From JAZFYD01 sp036443405 (GTDB lineage Bacteria; Planctomycetota; PLA2), in assembly GCA_036443405.1 (NCBI GenBank), contig JAZFYD010000164.1, forward strand, positions 1 through 13,161: a stretch of DNA of 13,161 nt. The letters are read 5' to 3'. A program made the position numbers and the translations under genes. The notes beneath the pieces were generated by a model. The model had not been told where the DNA came from and did no database searches. It was given only the letters and a program-made list of their open reading frames with translations. Each line of letters opens with the position of its first letter. Position 1 is the stretch's first letter. Below, piece after piece: positions 1 to 7,419 of the stretch.

Positions 1-76
1 GCACGACGATGCCGACGACGACGACGCCGAAGCGCGCGGTCTTGTTGCGTCGCAGTTCGCGCCAGGGGCGGTTCAC
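1..76 (-). CDS. Peptide ABC transporter, second permease (DppC/OppC-like), N-terminal fragment
   Basis: Only the first 25 codons are inside the window; the gene continues past the left edge. The visible protein begins MNRPWREL, then RRNKTARFGVVVVGIVV: a basic cytoplasmic segment leading into a hydrophobic first membrane helix. That is the usual N-terminus of DppC/OppC permeases (OppC_N domain). The start is GTG at 76-74 and overlaps the TGA of the upstream permease as GTGA, so translation is probably coupled. Its partner would be the DppB-like permease immediately upstream, the pair forming the inner-membrane pore of a peptide importer. The ATPase genes expected in such an operon would lie beyond the window. 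Family assignment is inferred from context plus this short N-terminus; the substrate is unknown. Confidence 0.8.
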   Translation of the reverse strand, partial: MNRPWRELRRNKTARFGVVVVGIVV

Positions 77-1077
77 GACGCCCTCCGGATTCGCGGATCG
101 ATCACCCCGTAGAGCAGATCGACGCCGAGATTGATGAACACGAAGATCGTCGACACCATCAGGATGCCGCCGGCGATGATCGGCGTGTCGCTGCCGCGCA
201 CCCCCTCTTCGACGATGAAGAGGCCGAGCCCCGGCCACGAGAACACGGTTTCGGTCAGGACTGCGCCACCGAGCAACGTGCCGAACTGCAGACCCGTGAT
301 CGTCGTGATCGGAATCAGCGCGTTGCGCAGGACGTGCTTGAGCACCACCGCGCGCCGCGTGAGTCCTTTCGCGGACGCCGTGCGCGCGTAGTCCTGTCCG
401 AGTTCCTCGAGCATCGCCGCGCGCGTCATGCGCGTGATCACCGCCATCGGAATCGTCGAAAGCGTGATCGCGGGCAGGAACAAACGCGAGAGGTGCTCGG
501 TGAAGACATCCCAGCGCATCCGGAACATCGCTTCGAACAGGTACATGTCGGTGGTGAACCCCTCGACCTCCGGCCGGCCGGACCGGTACGCGAACCCGAA
601 CACGTCGGCGACGAGGATCCACAACAGCATGCCGAGCCAGAACACGGGCATCGAGATGCCGCCCAGCGCCAGCAGGTTGCCGCCGTAGTCGATCGGCGTT
701 CGTCGAAACACGGCCGACAGGATGCCGACGCTGCCGCCGATGAACAGCGCGATCAGCAGCGCGCAGATGGAAAGTTCCATCGTGACCTGCAGCTTCGTGA
801 AGAGCGCCCCGCCCACTTCGCGATCGTTCACATACGACTTGCCGAAGTCCAAGCTGCCGACGACGCCGCCCATGTACTTGCCCCAGCGAACGAGCACCGG
901 ATCGTCGAGCCCGCGCTCGTCACGCCAACGCTTCATCTCCTCGGGCGAGACCGCGTGCTCGCCGAAGCGCTTCACCGCGGGATCGCCCGGCAGCGCGTCC
1001 ATCAGCAGGAACACGACCAGCGAGACGGCCAGCAAAAGCGGCGCCGTCATCAGTATGCGCCTGAGCGCGTAGGTCAC
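73..1077 (-). CDS. Peptide ABC transporter, first permease (DppB/OppB-like)
   Basis: A 334-residue inner-membrane permease, close to the usual length for DppB/OppB. The protein opens MTYALRRILM and runs straight into a first helix (about 11-28), followed by a periplasmic section with the LPGDP motif typical of the family (29-33). Further hydrophobic segments lie near 101-122, 134-160, 200-216, 255-275 and 300-324. The cytoplasmic EAA-type loop that docks with the ATPase is seen near 230-256 (DYARTASAKGL then a distal ALIP). The start is GTG at 1077-1075, overlapping the stop of the binding-protein gene as GTGA; the 3' end overlaps the next permease the same way. The segment around 163-190 looks like an extended periplasmic loop. 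Di- or oligopeptide import is the family role; nickel or another substrate cannot be excluded from sequence alone. Confidence 0.93.
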   Translation of the reverse strand: MTYALRRILMTAPLLLAVSLVVFLLMDALPGDPAVKRFGEHAVSPEEMKRWRDERGLDDPVLVRWGKYMGGVVGSLDFGKSYVNDREVGGALFTKLQVTMELSICALLIALFIGGSVGILSAVFRRTPIDYGGNLLALGGISMPVFWLGMLLWILVADVFGFAYRSGRPEVEGFTTDMYLFEAMFRMRWDVFTEHLSRLFLPAITLSTIPMAVITRMTRAAMLEELGQDYARTASAKGLTRRAVVLKHVLRNALIPITTITGLQFGTLLGGAVLTETVFSWPGLGLFIVEEGVRGSDTPIIAGGILMVSTIFVFINLGVDLLYGVIDPRIRRAS

Positions 1078-2708
1078 TTCGCGAAGCTCACCGTTCTGAA
1101 GTACTCGCCGCCCACCGGATAGATGTACAAGCCACGCACGTTCTTGCGAACGACGCGGAAGTCGGGGATCTGCACCAGCGGCACGGTGGGCGATTCGTCG
1201 TGAAGGATGCGCTGCGCGTCCTCGTAGAGCGCGATCCGTTTAGTGGGATCCGACTCCTCCTGCGCGGCGTGCACGAGCTTGGAGTACGCCTCGCCGCGAT
1301 AGAACGAGACGTTGTTCGCGCTGCCGACGCGCGCGTTGTCCTTGTCCATCAGCACGTACAGGAAGTTGTGCGGGTCGCCGTAATCCGCCATCCAGCCGAG
1401 CAGGCACATCGAGTGCTCGCCGCGGCGCGTCGCCGGGATGTAAGCGGACCACTCCATCCTCTTGATGGTCGCGCGCACGCCGATGTCCTTCAGGTCCAGC
1501 TGGATCTGAATCGCCACCGCGTCCGGGTCGGGCATGTACGCGCGCTGCACGTCACCGTGCCAAAGCTCGGTCTCGAACCCGTCCGGGAAGCCGGCCTCGG
1601 CGAGCAGTTTCTTCGCGGCCTCGATGTCCGGCTTGCGGCTCTCGATGTCGAGATGGCCGACGATGCCCTTGGGACACATCGTTGCGGCGGGTTCGCCGAT
1701 GCCGTGGTACGCCGCCGCGATGAGGCGCTTCTTGTGGATCGCGAGCGCGATCGCCTGGCGCACCTTCACGTTGTCGAACGGCGCCCTCATCGTGTTCATC
1801 GCCATGTAGCAGACGTTGAGCCCCGGCTGCGAGAGCACGGTCAGGTCGGGGTCCGCCTCGGCCCCGGCGATGTCCACGAGATCCGGGTTGTCCATGGCCT
1901 GCACGCCGTCCGCCTGCAGGTCCTTCAAGCGCGCGCGCGCGTCCTTGATCGGCCGGAAGACGAGGCGGTCCACGTGCGGCCGGCCCATGAAGTGGTTTTC
2001 GTTGGCGACCAGCACGATGCGCTCGTCGATCTTCCACTCCTTGAACTGAAACGGCCCGGAGCCGACCGGATGGTGCGCGAAGTCGTACTTGTACTTGCCG
2101 TTCTTGTCCTTGCCCTCGCTCGCCCACGCAGTCGGCGAGACGACGCCCATGGAGAACAGACTCATCGTCGCCAAAAACGGAGCGTACTTCCTCGAGAGCG
2201 TGAAGCGCACGGTGTGTTTGTCCACCGCTTCGACGTTTTTCAGCAGCGCGAAGTTGTCGCTGTAGTACGCAAACGTGCCGACGTGCGCGGGATGGTCCTT
2301 GTCCTTCTGGCGCATCACGCTGAACACGACCGCGTCGGCGTCACAGTCCGAACCGTCGTGGAACTTCACGCCCTCTCTGAGCTTGAACGTCCACAAGAGG
2401 TCGTCGGCGGAGGTCTCCCACGACTCGGCGAGCCACGGGATGATGTTGATCGTGCCGGGCTCGTACGCCACGAGCGTGTCGAAGATGTTGGTGACGACCA
2501 TGACGCTTTCGCCGTCGGTCACCACCGCGGGATCGAGATACGAGGCGTCTCCGGAGCGGCCCCAGGTAAACGTCCCGCCCTGGATCGCGTCCTTGGCTTC
2601 GGGCGCGGAGCCGGCCATCGAGTCGACATCGACCGCCGCCTCCTTGTCCTTGCCGCAACCGGTCAACATCAGCGCCGAAATCAGAAGCGCCCCGATCGAT
2701 CTCATCAT
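1074..2708 (-). CDS. Peptide ABC transporter substrate-binding lipoprotein (SBP family 5, DppA/OppA-like)
   Basis: An extracytoplasmic solute-binding protein of about 544 residues, typical for family 5 (SBP_bac_5). It starts with a lipoprotein signal ending in the lipobox LTGC, so the mature protein should be lipid-anchored at the Cys. Family signatures include LDPAVVTDGES near the mature N-terminus, LAESWETSADDLLWTFKLR, VKFHDGS, VGSGPFQFKEWK, the hinge-region VRQAIALAIHKK, and LLGWMADYGDPHNFL near the C-terminus. It delivers peptides or similar ligands to the permeases encoded just downstream, whose first start codon overlaps this stop (GTGA). Start choice: ATG codons lie at 2714, 2708 and 2705. 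The ribosome-binding sequence GTGAGGG abuts the 2714 codon with no spacer but sits about seven bases before 2708, so I favour 2708. The exact ligand is not deducible. Confidence 0.94.
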   Translation of the reverse strand: MMRSIGALLISALMLTGCGKDKEAAVDVDSMAGSAPEAKDAIQGGTFTWGRSGDASYLDPAVVTDGESVMVVTNIFDTLVAYEPGTINIIPWLAESWETSADDLLWTFKLREGVKFHDGSDCDADAVVFSVMRQKDKDHPAHVGTFAYYSDNFALLKNVEAVDKHTVRFTLSRKYAPFLATMSLFSMGVVSPTAWASEGKDKNGKYKYDFAHHPVGSGPFQFKEWKIDERIVLVANENHFMGRPHVDRLVFRPIKDARARLKDLQADGVQAMDNPDLVDIAGAEADPDLTVLSQPGLNVCYMAMNTMRAPFDNVKVRQAIALAIHKKRLIAAAYHGIGEPAATMCPKGIVGHLDIESRKPDIEAAKKLLAEAGFPDGFETELWHGDVQRAYMPDPDAVAIQIQLDLKDIGVRATIKRMEWSAYIPATRRGEHSMCLLGWMADYGDPHNFLYVLMDKDNARVGSANNVSFYRGEAYSKLVHAAQEESDPTKRIALYEDAQRILHDESPTVPLVQIPDFRVVRKNVRGLYIYPVGGEYFRTVSFAK

Positions 2709-2763
2709 CCGCATCCCTCACCCGCTATGACGCGGTTTGACATTGGGCCAAGACTCCTCCGCT

Positions 2764-2783
2764 CCAACGGCGTCAGCCGTTGG
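2764..2783. repeat. REP-like hairpin in the der/binding-protein gap
   Basis: The sequence CCAACGGC, loop GTCA, GCCGTTGG forms an 8-base-pair perfect stem, and the flanking GC pairs extend it with a one-base bulge. It lies between the der terminator and the peptide-transporter operon. There is no T-run on either side, so it is not a second canonical terminator. Short palindromes of this look are, from memory, scattered in intergenic regions of some GC-rich bacteria. Whether it recurs in this genome cannot be judged from one copy. Confidence 0.55.
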
Positions 2784-2787
2784 GCAG

Positions 2788-2813
2788 AAAACACTGTTAC
2801 TTCGAGAACAGTG
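2788..2813 (-). terminator. Intrinsic terminator of der
   Basis: On the minus strand the stem CACTGTT/AACAGTG (7 base pairs, 8-base loop with a possible CT/AG extension) is followed directly by TTTT. The der stop codon TAA at 2799-2797 lies within the hairpin, so the terminator overlaps the last codons of the gene. It separates der from the peptide-transporter operon and implies that the operon has its own promoter in 2715-2787. I see no convincing promoter there. Confidence 0.65.
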
Positions 2814-4122
2814 ACTTCCGTCGCTTGTAGATAATACGCAACGGGAGCTCGTCGAAGGGAAGCGCTTCGCGGAATCGGTTTTCGAGGAAGCGGCGGTACC
2901 CCTTCCGGAAGATCCGCGGGTCGTTCACGAACAGCATGAGGGTCGGCGGATTTACGTCCGTCTGCGTCCCGTAGTAGATCTTCGGGCGGCCCTTGAGGCG
3001 GATCGGCGGGCGTGTGTCCTTGAACGCAGCCGCCAGCACCTTGTTGATCTCGGCGGTGCCGACCCGCAGGCGCGCCTTCTTGGCGAGGCTCTGGGCCGTG
3101 TCGATGGCGGCGAGCACGTTCTTGTCGTCCTTGGCGGAACAGAACGCAATCGGCGCGAAGTGCAGGCCGGGCAGGCGCTTGGAGACATAGTCCGCGAACT
3201 GGCCCGTAGCGATCTCGTCCTTCGCGAGGTCCCACTTGTTGGCGACAATCACGACGGGTTTGACCGCGTCCGCGATCATTCCTGCGATGCGGCGGTCGGT
3301 CGTCGTGATCTCCTGCGTGCAGTCGAGCATCAGGAGGATCGACTCCGCGCGCTGGATCGCGTGCTCCGCACGACGCTGCGCGTAGAAGTCCACCGACCCC
3401 TGGACCGCGGACTCCTTTTTCATGCCCGCCGTATCGGTGAGCAAGAGGGTGCGGCCGTCCTTCTGAAAGTGCAGGTCCACCGAGTCGCGCGTCGTGCCGG
3501 GGATCTCGCTGACGATCGCACGTTCGGAGCCCGCCAGCGCATTCAGGAACGTGGACTTACCCGTGTTCACGCGGCCGACGATCGCGATCTTGAGGATCGG
3601 TTCCTCAACGTCCTCCTCGTCGCCGTCCGCTTGCGGGAGCTGCTCCACGATGAGCTCCGCGAGGGTGTCGAGACCCTGGCGCTCGAGCGCGGAGATCGGC
3701 AGCGGCTCGATGCCGAGCTTGGCGAACTCGCCCACGGTCGCCTCGGCCTTCCGCCCCTCGGCCTTGTTGACTGCGAGCACGATCGGCACGTTTTTCTGAC
3801 GAAGCACGCGCGCGATCTCGACGTCGATGGTGGTCAGGCCTTCGCGCGCGTCCGTGAGGAAGATCATCGCGTCGGCGACTTCGAGGGCCTGGGCGATCTG
3901 CGCCTCGACGTGCGCCTCGAGCGCCTGTGTGTCCACGATGCCGATGCCGCCGGTGTCGACAAGCTCCACATGCCGTCCGTCGAGTCTGACCCGCGCCGCG
4001 ACGCGGTCCCGCGTGACGCCGGCCATGTCGTCGACGATGGCCTTACGCCGCCGCAACAACGCGTTCATGAGCGACGATTTGCCGACATTGGGCCGGCCGA
4101 CGATGGCTACAACGGGGAGCAT
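2797..4122 (-). CDS. der: Ribosome biogenesis GTPase Der (EngA), double G domain
   Basis: A 441-residue essential-type GTPase that assists assembly of the 50S ribosomal subunit. Two tandem G domains are complete. The first has GRPNVGKS (9-16), DTGG (56-59), NKAE (119-122) and SAL (144-146). The second has GRVNTGKS (183-190), DTAG (230-233), NKWD (295-298) and SAK (329-331). A KH-like C-terminal domain (about 355-430) ends in the usual basic tail YKRRKSLFSK. In the first domain the guanine-specificity motif has Glu instead of Asp (NKAE), a variant I recall from other Der proteins, so probably tolerated. The TTRDSVD sequence after the second P-loop recalls planctomycete-type Der. The start ATG at 4122 has no recognisable ribosome-binding site. 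The gene stands alone, with its own terminator and gaps on both sides. Confidence 0.97.
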   Translation of the reverse strand: MLPVVAIVGRPNVGKSSLMNALLRRRKAIVDDMAGVTRDRVAARVRLDGRHVELVDTGGIGIVDTQALEAHVEAQIAQALEVADAMIFLTDAREGLTTIDVEIARVLRQKNVPIVLAVNKAEGRKAEATVGEFAKLGIEPLPISALERQGLDTLAELIVEQLPQADGDEEDVEEPILKIAIVGRVNTGKSTFLNALAGSERAIVSEIPGTTRDSVDLHFQKDGRTLLLTDTAGMKKESAVQGSVDFYAQRRAEHAIQRAESILLMLDCTQEITTTDRRIAGMIADAVKPVVIVANKWDLAKDEIATGQFADYVSKRLPGLHFAPIAFCSAKDDKNVLAAIDTAQSLAKKARLRVGTAEINKVLAAAFKDTRPPIRLKGRPKIYYGTQTDVNPPTLMLFVNDPRIFRKGYRRFLENRFREALPFDELPLRIIYKRRKSLFSK

Positions 4123-4137
4123 GTTGAGAAGCGGGCC

Positions 4138-4143
4138 ATTGTA
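4138..4143 (-). promoter_or_regulatory. Possible -10 box for der
   Basis: On the minus strand TACAAT (5 of 6 bases of the sigma-70 -10 consensus) lies 15 bases before the der ATG. That would give a leader of only about 9 bases, consistent with the missing ribosome-binding site. No good -35 box is found 16-18 bases upstream, so this is a weak call. Confidence 0.3.
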
Positions 4144-4197
4144 CGGGTGCCGCCTAGCGCAACGGAGCGGACAGCCGGAAGAGATTCACCACGGAGA

Positions 4198-4383
4198 CAC
4201 AGAGGCACGGAGGCGATCCGGCGCGATCCGTGTCGTCACCGACTTCGGCGGATCCGTCCTCAGCTCGAAGCTGGCAGGCCTTGGTTCGCAGCTCCCATCT
4301 GACTTCCAAGTCTCTCGAATAGAGAGACGGTCACGGCGTCCGGTTGGCCATCGATTCGGTCGAAACGCCTCCGTGCCTCTGTG
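4198..4383. repeat. Inverted-repeat intergenic element of the CACAGAGGCACGGAGG type
   Basis: An 18-base perfect inverted repeat frames this stretch: CACAGAGGCACGGAGGCG at 4198-4215 and its reverse complement at 4366-4383. Just outside, both sides carry a CCAC-rich extension (TTCACCACGGAGA on the left; AACC on the right when read on the other strand). The element fills most of the 275-base gap between the RND gene stop and der. In translation it gives the spurious HHGDTEARR-type peptides I remember from intergenic regions of many environmental genomes. No gene is visible inside. It may be a non-autonomous mobile or REP-like element; its mechanism is unknown to me. Confidence 0.6.
4310..4328. 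repeat. Internal hairpin GTCTCTC-GAATA-GAGAGAC
   Basis: A perfect 7-base-pair stem with a 5-base loop inside the inverted-repeat element downstream of the RND gene. No T-run follows on the minus strand, so termination of the efflux operon here is possible but not indicated. A smaller stem, CAGCT-CGA-AGCTG, lies at 4261-4273. Confidence 0.45.
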
Positions 4384-4397
4384 GTTGTTCTTCTGAC

Positions 4398-7300
4398 TTA
4401 GGACAGAACCGCGACGTTGGCGCGGGGGCGAACTATCAGGTACGCCGCGGGCACGAAGTAGAGGGCGAGCAACGTGGCGCCGGCGACTCCGCCGACGATG
4501 GACACCGCCAGCGGCGGCCAGAAGCCACCGCCCGCGAGGATCAGCGGGAGGAATCCCGCGCCTGTCGTCACCGTTGTCGACAGGACGTGGCGCGTCGCGC
4601 GCACGACGACGTCGCGAACCGCATCGGGATCTCCTGCGCTCGCTTTGGGGTCGGCGCGGATGTCGGCGAGCACGACGATGGCGTCGTTGATCGCGACCCC
4701 CACCAGCCCCATCGTGCCGACGATCGCCATGAACCCGAACGGGTAGTCGAAGATCCACAGACTGCCCATCGCGAGGCCCGCGCACAGGATCGCAACGGAC
4801 CCGATCACGGCCGCGAGCCGGAACGAGTTGAATGACAAAACGAGCGTCGCGAGGATCAAGACGACGAGCACACCGGCAGATTCGAACAACCGGCTCTGCG
4901 CGCGGCCGCGCTCCTCGGCCTCGCCGCCGAACTCGATGTCGTATCCGGGCGGGAGGTCCGCGCGAAACGCGGCGGCTCGTTCGCGGAAGTTGCCGAGCAC
5001 AGCCTCCGGCAGCGTGCCGGCTTTCAGAAATCCCTGGACCGTGTTCACGCGGCGGCCGTTGTGATGCGGCAGATTCGACAGCGACGGATCGAGCCGCAGG
5101 GTCGCGATCGCGGAGAGCGGCGTGAACGCGCCAGTGCGGTCCACGAGGTCGAGGTTCGCGATGCGATGGATCTCGCCGCGCCCCTTCATGCGGACACGCA
5201 CGGGAAGTTCCTCCGTCGCTTCCAGAACGGAACCGCCGACGGCGCCCTCGGTGTACGCATCGAGTTGCCGCGCGATGGTGACGCGGTCAAACCCGGCGAG
5301 GTTCGCGCGCTCCTCGTTCGGCTGCAACCACAGTTTCGGCTGATCCTGCGCCAACGTCGCACGTGTGTGCGTGATCCCGGGCAGCTTGGCCAACTCGGCG
5401 CGCAGCGTCTCGCCCAGATCGCGCAACCGATCGAGGTCGGGCCCGTACACGCGCACCTCGATCGGCGCGTCGAACGGCGGCCCCTGCTCGATCTGCTTGG
5501 CGATGAACTGGGCGGCCGGGAAACGCGCGTCCAGCATTGTCTGCAACTCGCGGATGGCGGCGAACGCATTCCGGCCGGGCTCGAGTTGCACGAGCGCCTG
5601 GGCGTACGACGGCGTGCTGCCCTCACCCTCGACCATGTTGTAGTAGAACTTCGGCGCGCTTTGACCGACGAACCAGTGCACGTTCTGGACGGCGTCGTGT
5701 TCGAGCATCGCGTCCCGCGCGGCCAACGCGACCGCGGCGGTTTCCTGGATGGACGCCTGCGGCGGCAAACGCAACTCCAACGGGAACTGGTCCCGGTCCG
5801 TCGGCGGGAAGAACTGCTGTTCGAGTTCGGCGCCCTTGGTGAAACCGATCACGGGCAGGAGCACCGCGAGCGCGATCGCCAAGATCGGGCGGCGAAAGAT
5901 GAAGCCGAGGGTGCTGCGGTACGCCGCGAGCATGCGCGCGTTCTGGAATCCGTGCCACGCGTTCGCGCGATCGAGCAGCCCGGCGAGGGCGGGTGTGACC
6001 GTCAGCGCCAGAAACAGCGCGCTCGCAATCGCGAGGATCACTGTCACGGCCATCGGACCGACGAACTCCCCCACCGGGCCCGCGCCCAACAGGAGCGGCA
6101 TGAACGCCAGAGCCGTCGTGAACGTCGACGCGAGCAGCGGCACCGCCATCTTCTTGACCGCGCCTGCGACGCTGCCGCGTTGATGGCGGACCTCGTCGAC
6201 CATGACGATCGCGCTGTCGATCAGGAGTCCGAGCGCGATGATCAGACCGGTGATCGACATCTGGTGCAGCGGCACGCCGAGCCAGCTCATCCCGCCGAGC
6301 ACCATCAGGCTTGCAAGCGGCAGAGCCGCGCCGACCAACAGCGCCGAGCGCCAGCCCATCATGAAGAAGATCACGACGAACACGAGCACGGCGCCGAGAC
6401 CGAGGTTGCCGAGCAGGTCGCCCATGCGTTCGTCCGTGTACCGGCTCTGGTCGAAGATCACGTCGAGGCGCAGGCCGCGCGGCAGCGTGGCGCGAAAGGC
6501 CTCGATCCGCGCCTTCGCGTCCGCCGTCCATTGGTCGACGCGCCGGCCGCTTTGCATGCGCGCCGCGACGACGATCGAAGTCTTGCCGTCCACCAGCGCG
6601 AGCGACTCCGCCGGCTCGACGATCGTCTTGCGGACCGTCGCGAGATCCTCGACGCGCACGTTGTCGTCGCCGACGCCGTAACGCACAGGAATCTGGCGAA
6701 TCCGATCGAGGGTGTCGAGCTCGCCCTCGACCTCGAGCAGTAAGTCGGTACGCCGTCCGCGCACCTGCCCGGCCGCGACTTTCGAGTCGGAACCGCGGAC
6801 CGCCGCCGCCACGTCGGCTGCCGTCAGTCCGCGCGCCGCGAGTGTCTCGGCGTTCGCTTCGATCACGATCTCCTCGGAATTCTCACCGAACAGATCCGCT
6901 TCCTTCGTGCCGTCCACCGCGCGCAGTTCGTCTTCGAGCGCCTCGCCGAGGCGGCGCAACACCGCCTGGTTGGGTTCGCCGCTCTCCCAGACGATCGCCG
7001 TGATGATCGTGTACGCGTCGATCGTGAAGGCCTCGAAGTCCGGCTCGGACACGCCGGCCGGGAACAACGCGCGTGCGTCGTCGATCTTGTCGCGGGTGCG
7101 GCTCCAGACCTCGTCGGGTTCGGTGATCTCGTCCTTCAACTCGATCGTGACGATCGAGATGCCGGCTTGCGACTTGGATGCGACCTCACGGATCTCCTCG
7201 ATCTCGTCGAGTTCGTCCTCGATGCGCTCCGTGACCAGACTCTCCACGCGCTCCGCGTCGGCGCCGGGGAAGCGCGTGAACACGAGCGCGGTGCGGCCGG

Positions 7301-7415
7301 TCAACTCGGGGTCCTCGCGGCGCGGCAGCGTGAACCACGCGCTCAATCCCGCTACCAAAATCAGCAGCAGCGTCAGGACGAGCAGTCGGGGTTGGCGGTA
7401 GTAGAGGTCCCACAT
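4398..7415 (-). CDS. RND-family efflux pump, inner-membrane permease (HAE1-like)
   Basis: A 1005-residue proton-driven RND exporter, of normal length for the family. The first helix is at about 10-30, followed by LPRREDPEL, the EDP signature of one HAE1 subgroup. Two large periplasmic loops follow (about 35-330 and 530-820) and twelve helices are expected. The helix-4 proton-relay motif reads LGLLIDSAIVMVDE, so the aspartate pair of AcrB (D407-D408) is D400-S401 here. The helix-10 motif reads GVAINDAIVVLAD, placing N910-D911 where AcrB has K940-N941. It should work with the adaptor encoded 4 bases upstream; the outer-membrane channel must be encoded elsewhere. The start is ATG at 7415, with AGGAAGG eight bases before it, overlapping the end of the adaptor gene. 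The substrate is unknown; drugs, detergents or lipophilic compounds are usual. Confidence 0.95.
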   Translation of the reverse strand: MWDLYYRQPRLLVLTLLLILVAGLSAWFTLPRREDPELTGRTALVFTRFPGADAERVESLVTERIEDELDEIEEIREVASKSQAGISIVTIELKDEITEPDEVWSRTRDKIDDARALFPAGVSEPDFEAFTIDAYTIITAIVWESGEPNQAVLRRLGEALEDELRAVDGTKEADLFGENSEEIVIEANAETLAARGLTAADVAAAVRGSDSKVAAGQVRGRRTDLLLEVEGELDTLDRIRQIPVRYGVGDDNVRVEDLATVRKTIVEPAESLALVDGKTSIVVAARMQSGRRVDQWTADAKARIEAFRATLPRGLRLDVIFDQSRYTDERMGDLLGNLGLGAVLVFVVIFFMMGWRSALLVGAALPLASLMVLGGMSWLGVPLHQMSITGLIIALGLLIDSAIVMVDEVRHQRGSVAGAVKKMAVPLLASTFTTALAFMPLLLGAGPVGEFVGPMAVTVILAIASALFLALTVTPALAGLLDRANAWHGFQNARMLAAYRSTLGFIFRRPILAIALAVLLPVIGFTKGAELEQQFFPPTDRDQFPLELRLPPQASIQETAAVALAARDAMLEHDAVQNVHWFVGQSAPKFYYNMVEGEGSTPSYAQALVQLEPGRNAFAAIRELQTMLDARFPAAQFIAKQIEQGPPFDAPIEVRVYGPDLDRLRDLGETLRAELAKLPGITHTRATLAQDQPKLWLQPNEERANLAGFDRVTIARQLDAYTEGAVGGSVLEATEELPVRVRMKGRGEIHRIANLDLVDRTGAFTPLSAIATLRLDPSLSNLPHHNGRRVNTVQGFLKAGTLPEAVLGNFRERAAAFRADLPPGYDIEFGGEAEERGRAQSRLFESAGVLVVLILATLVLSFNSFRLAAVIGSVAILCAGLAMGSLWIFDYPFGFMAIVGTMGLVGVAINDAIVVLADIRADPKASAGDPDAVRDVVVRATRHVLSTTVTTGAGFLPLILAGGGFWPPLAVSIVGGVAGATLLALYFVPAAYLIVRPRANVAVLS

Positions 7416-7419
7416 CGCA

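Noticed and set aside
2715..2763. TTGGCC-N16-CATAGC as promoter of the peptide operon
   Set aside because: Only 4 of 6 and 3 of 6 consensus matches in a GC-rich background; not distinguishable from chance.
1200..2834. 544-codon open frame on the plus strand opposite the peptide-binding protein
   Set aside because: Composition is dominated by Arg, Val, His and Asp with no domain, signal or start context. It mirrors the codon-position bias of the real minus-strand gene, which has clear family motifs throughout.
4186..4396. Short ORFs giving HHGDTEARR-like peptides
   Set aside because: These are translations of the inverted-repeat element, a familiar source of spurious gene calls.
5061..6743. 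560-codon open frame on the plus strand opposite the RND pump
   Set aside because: Same shadow effect: Arg/Gln/His-rich low-complexity translation, while the opposite strand encodes a full-length RND protein.
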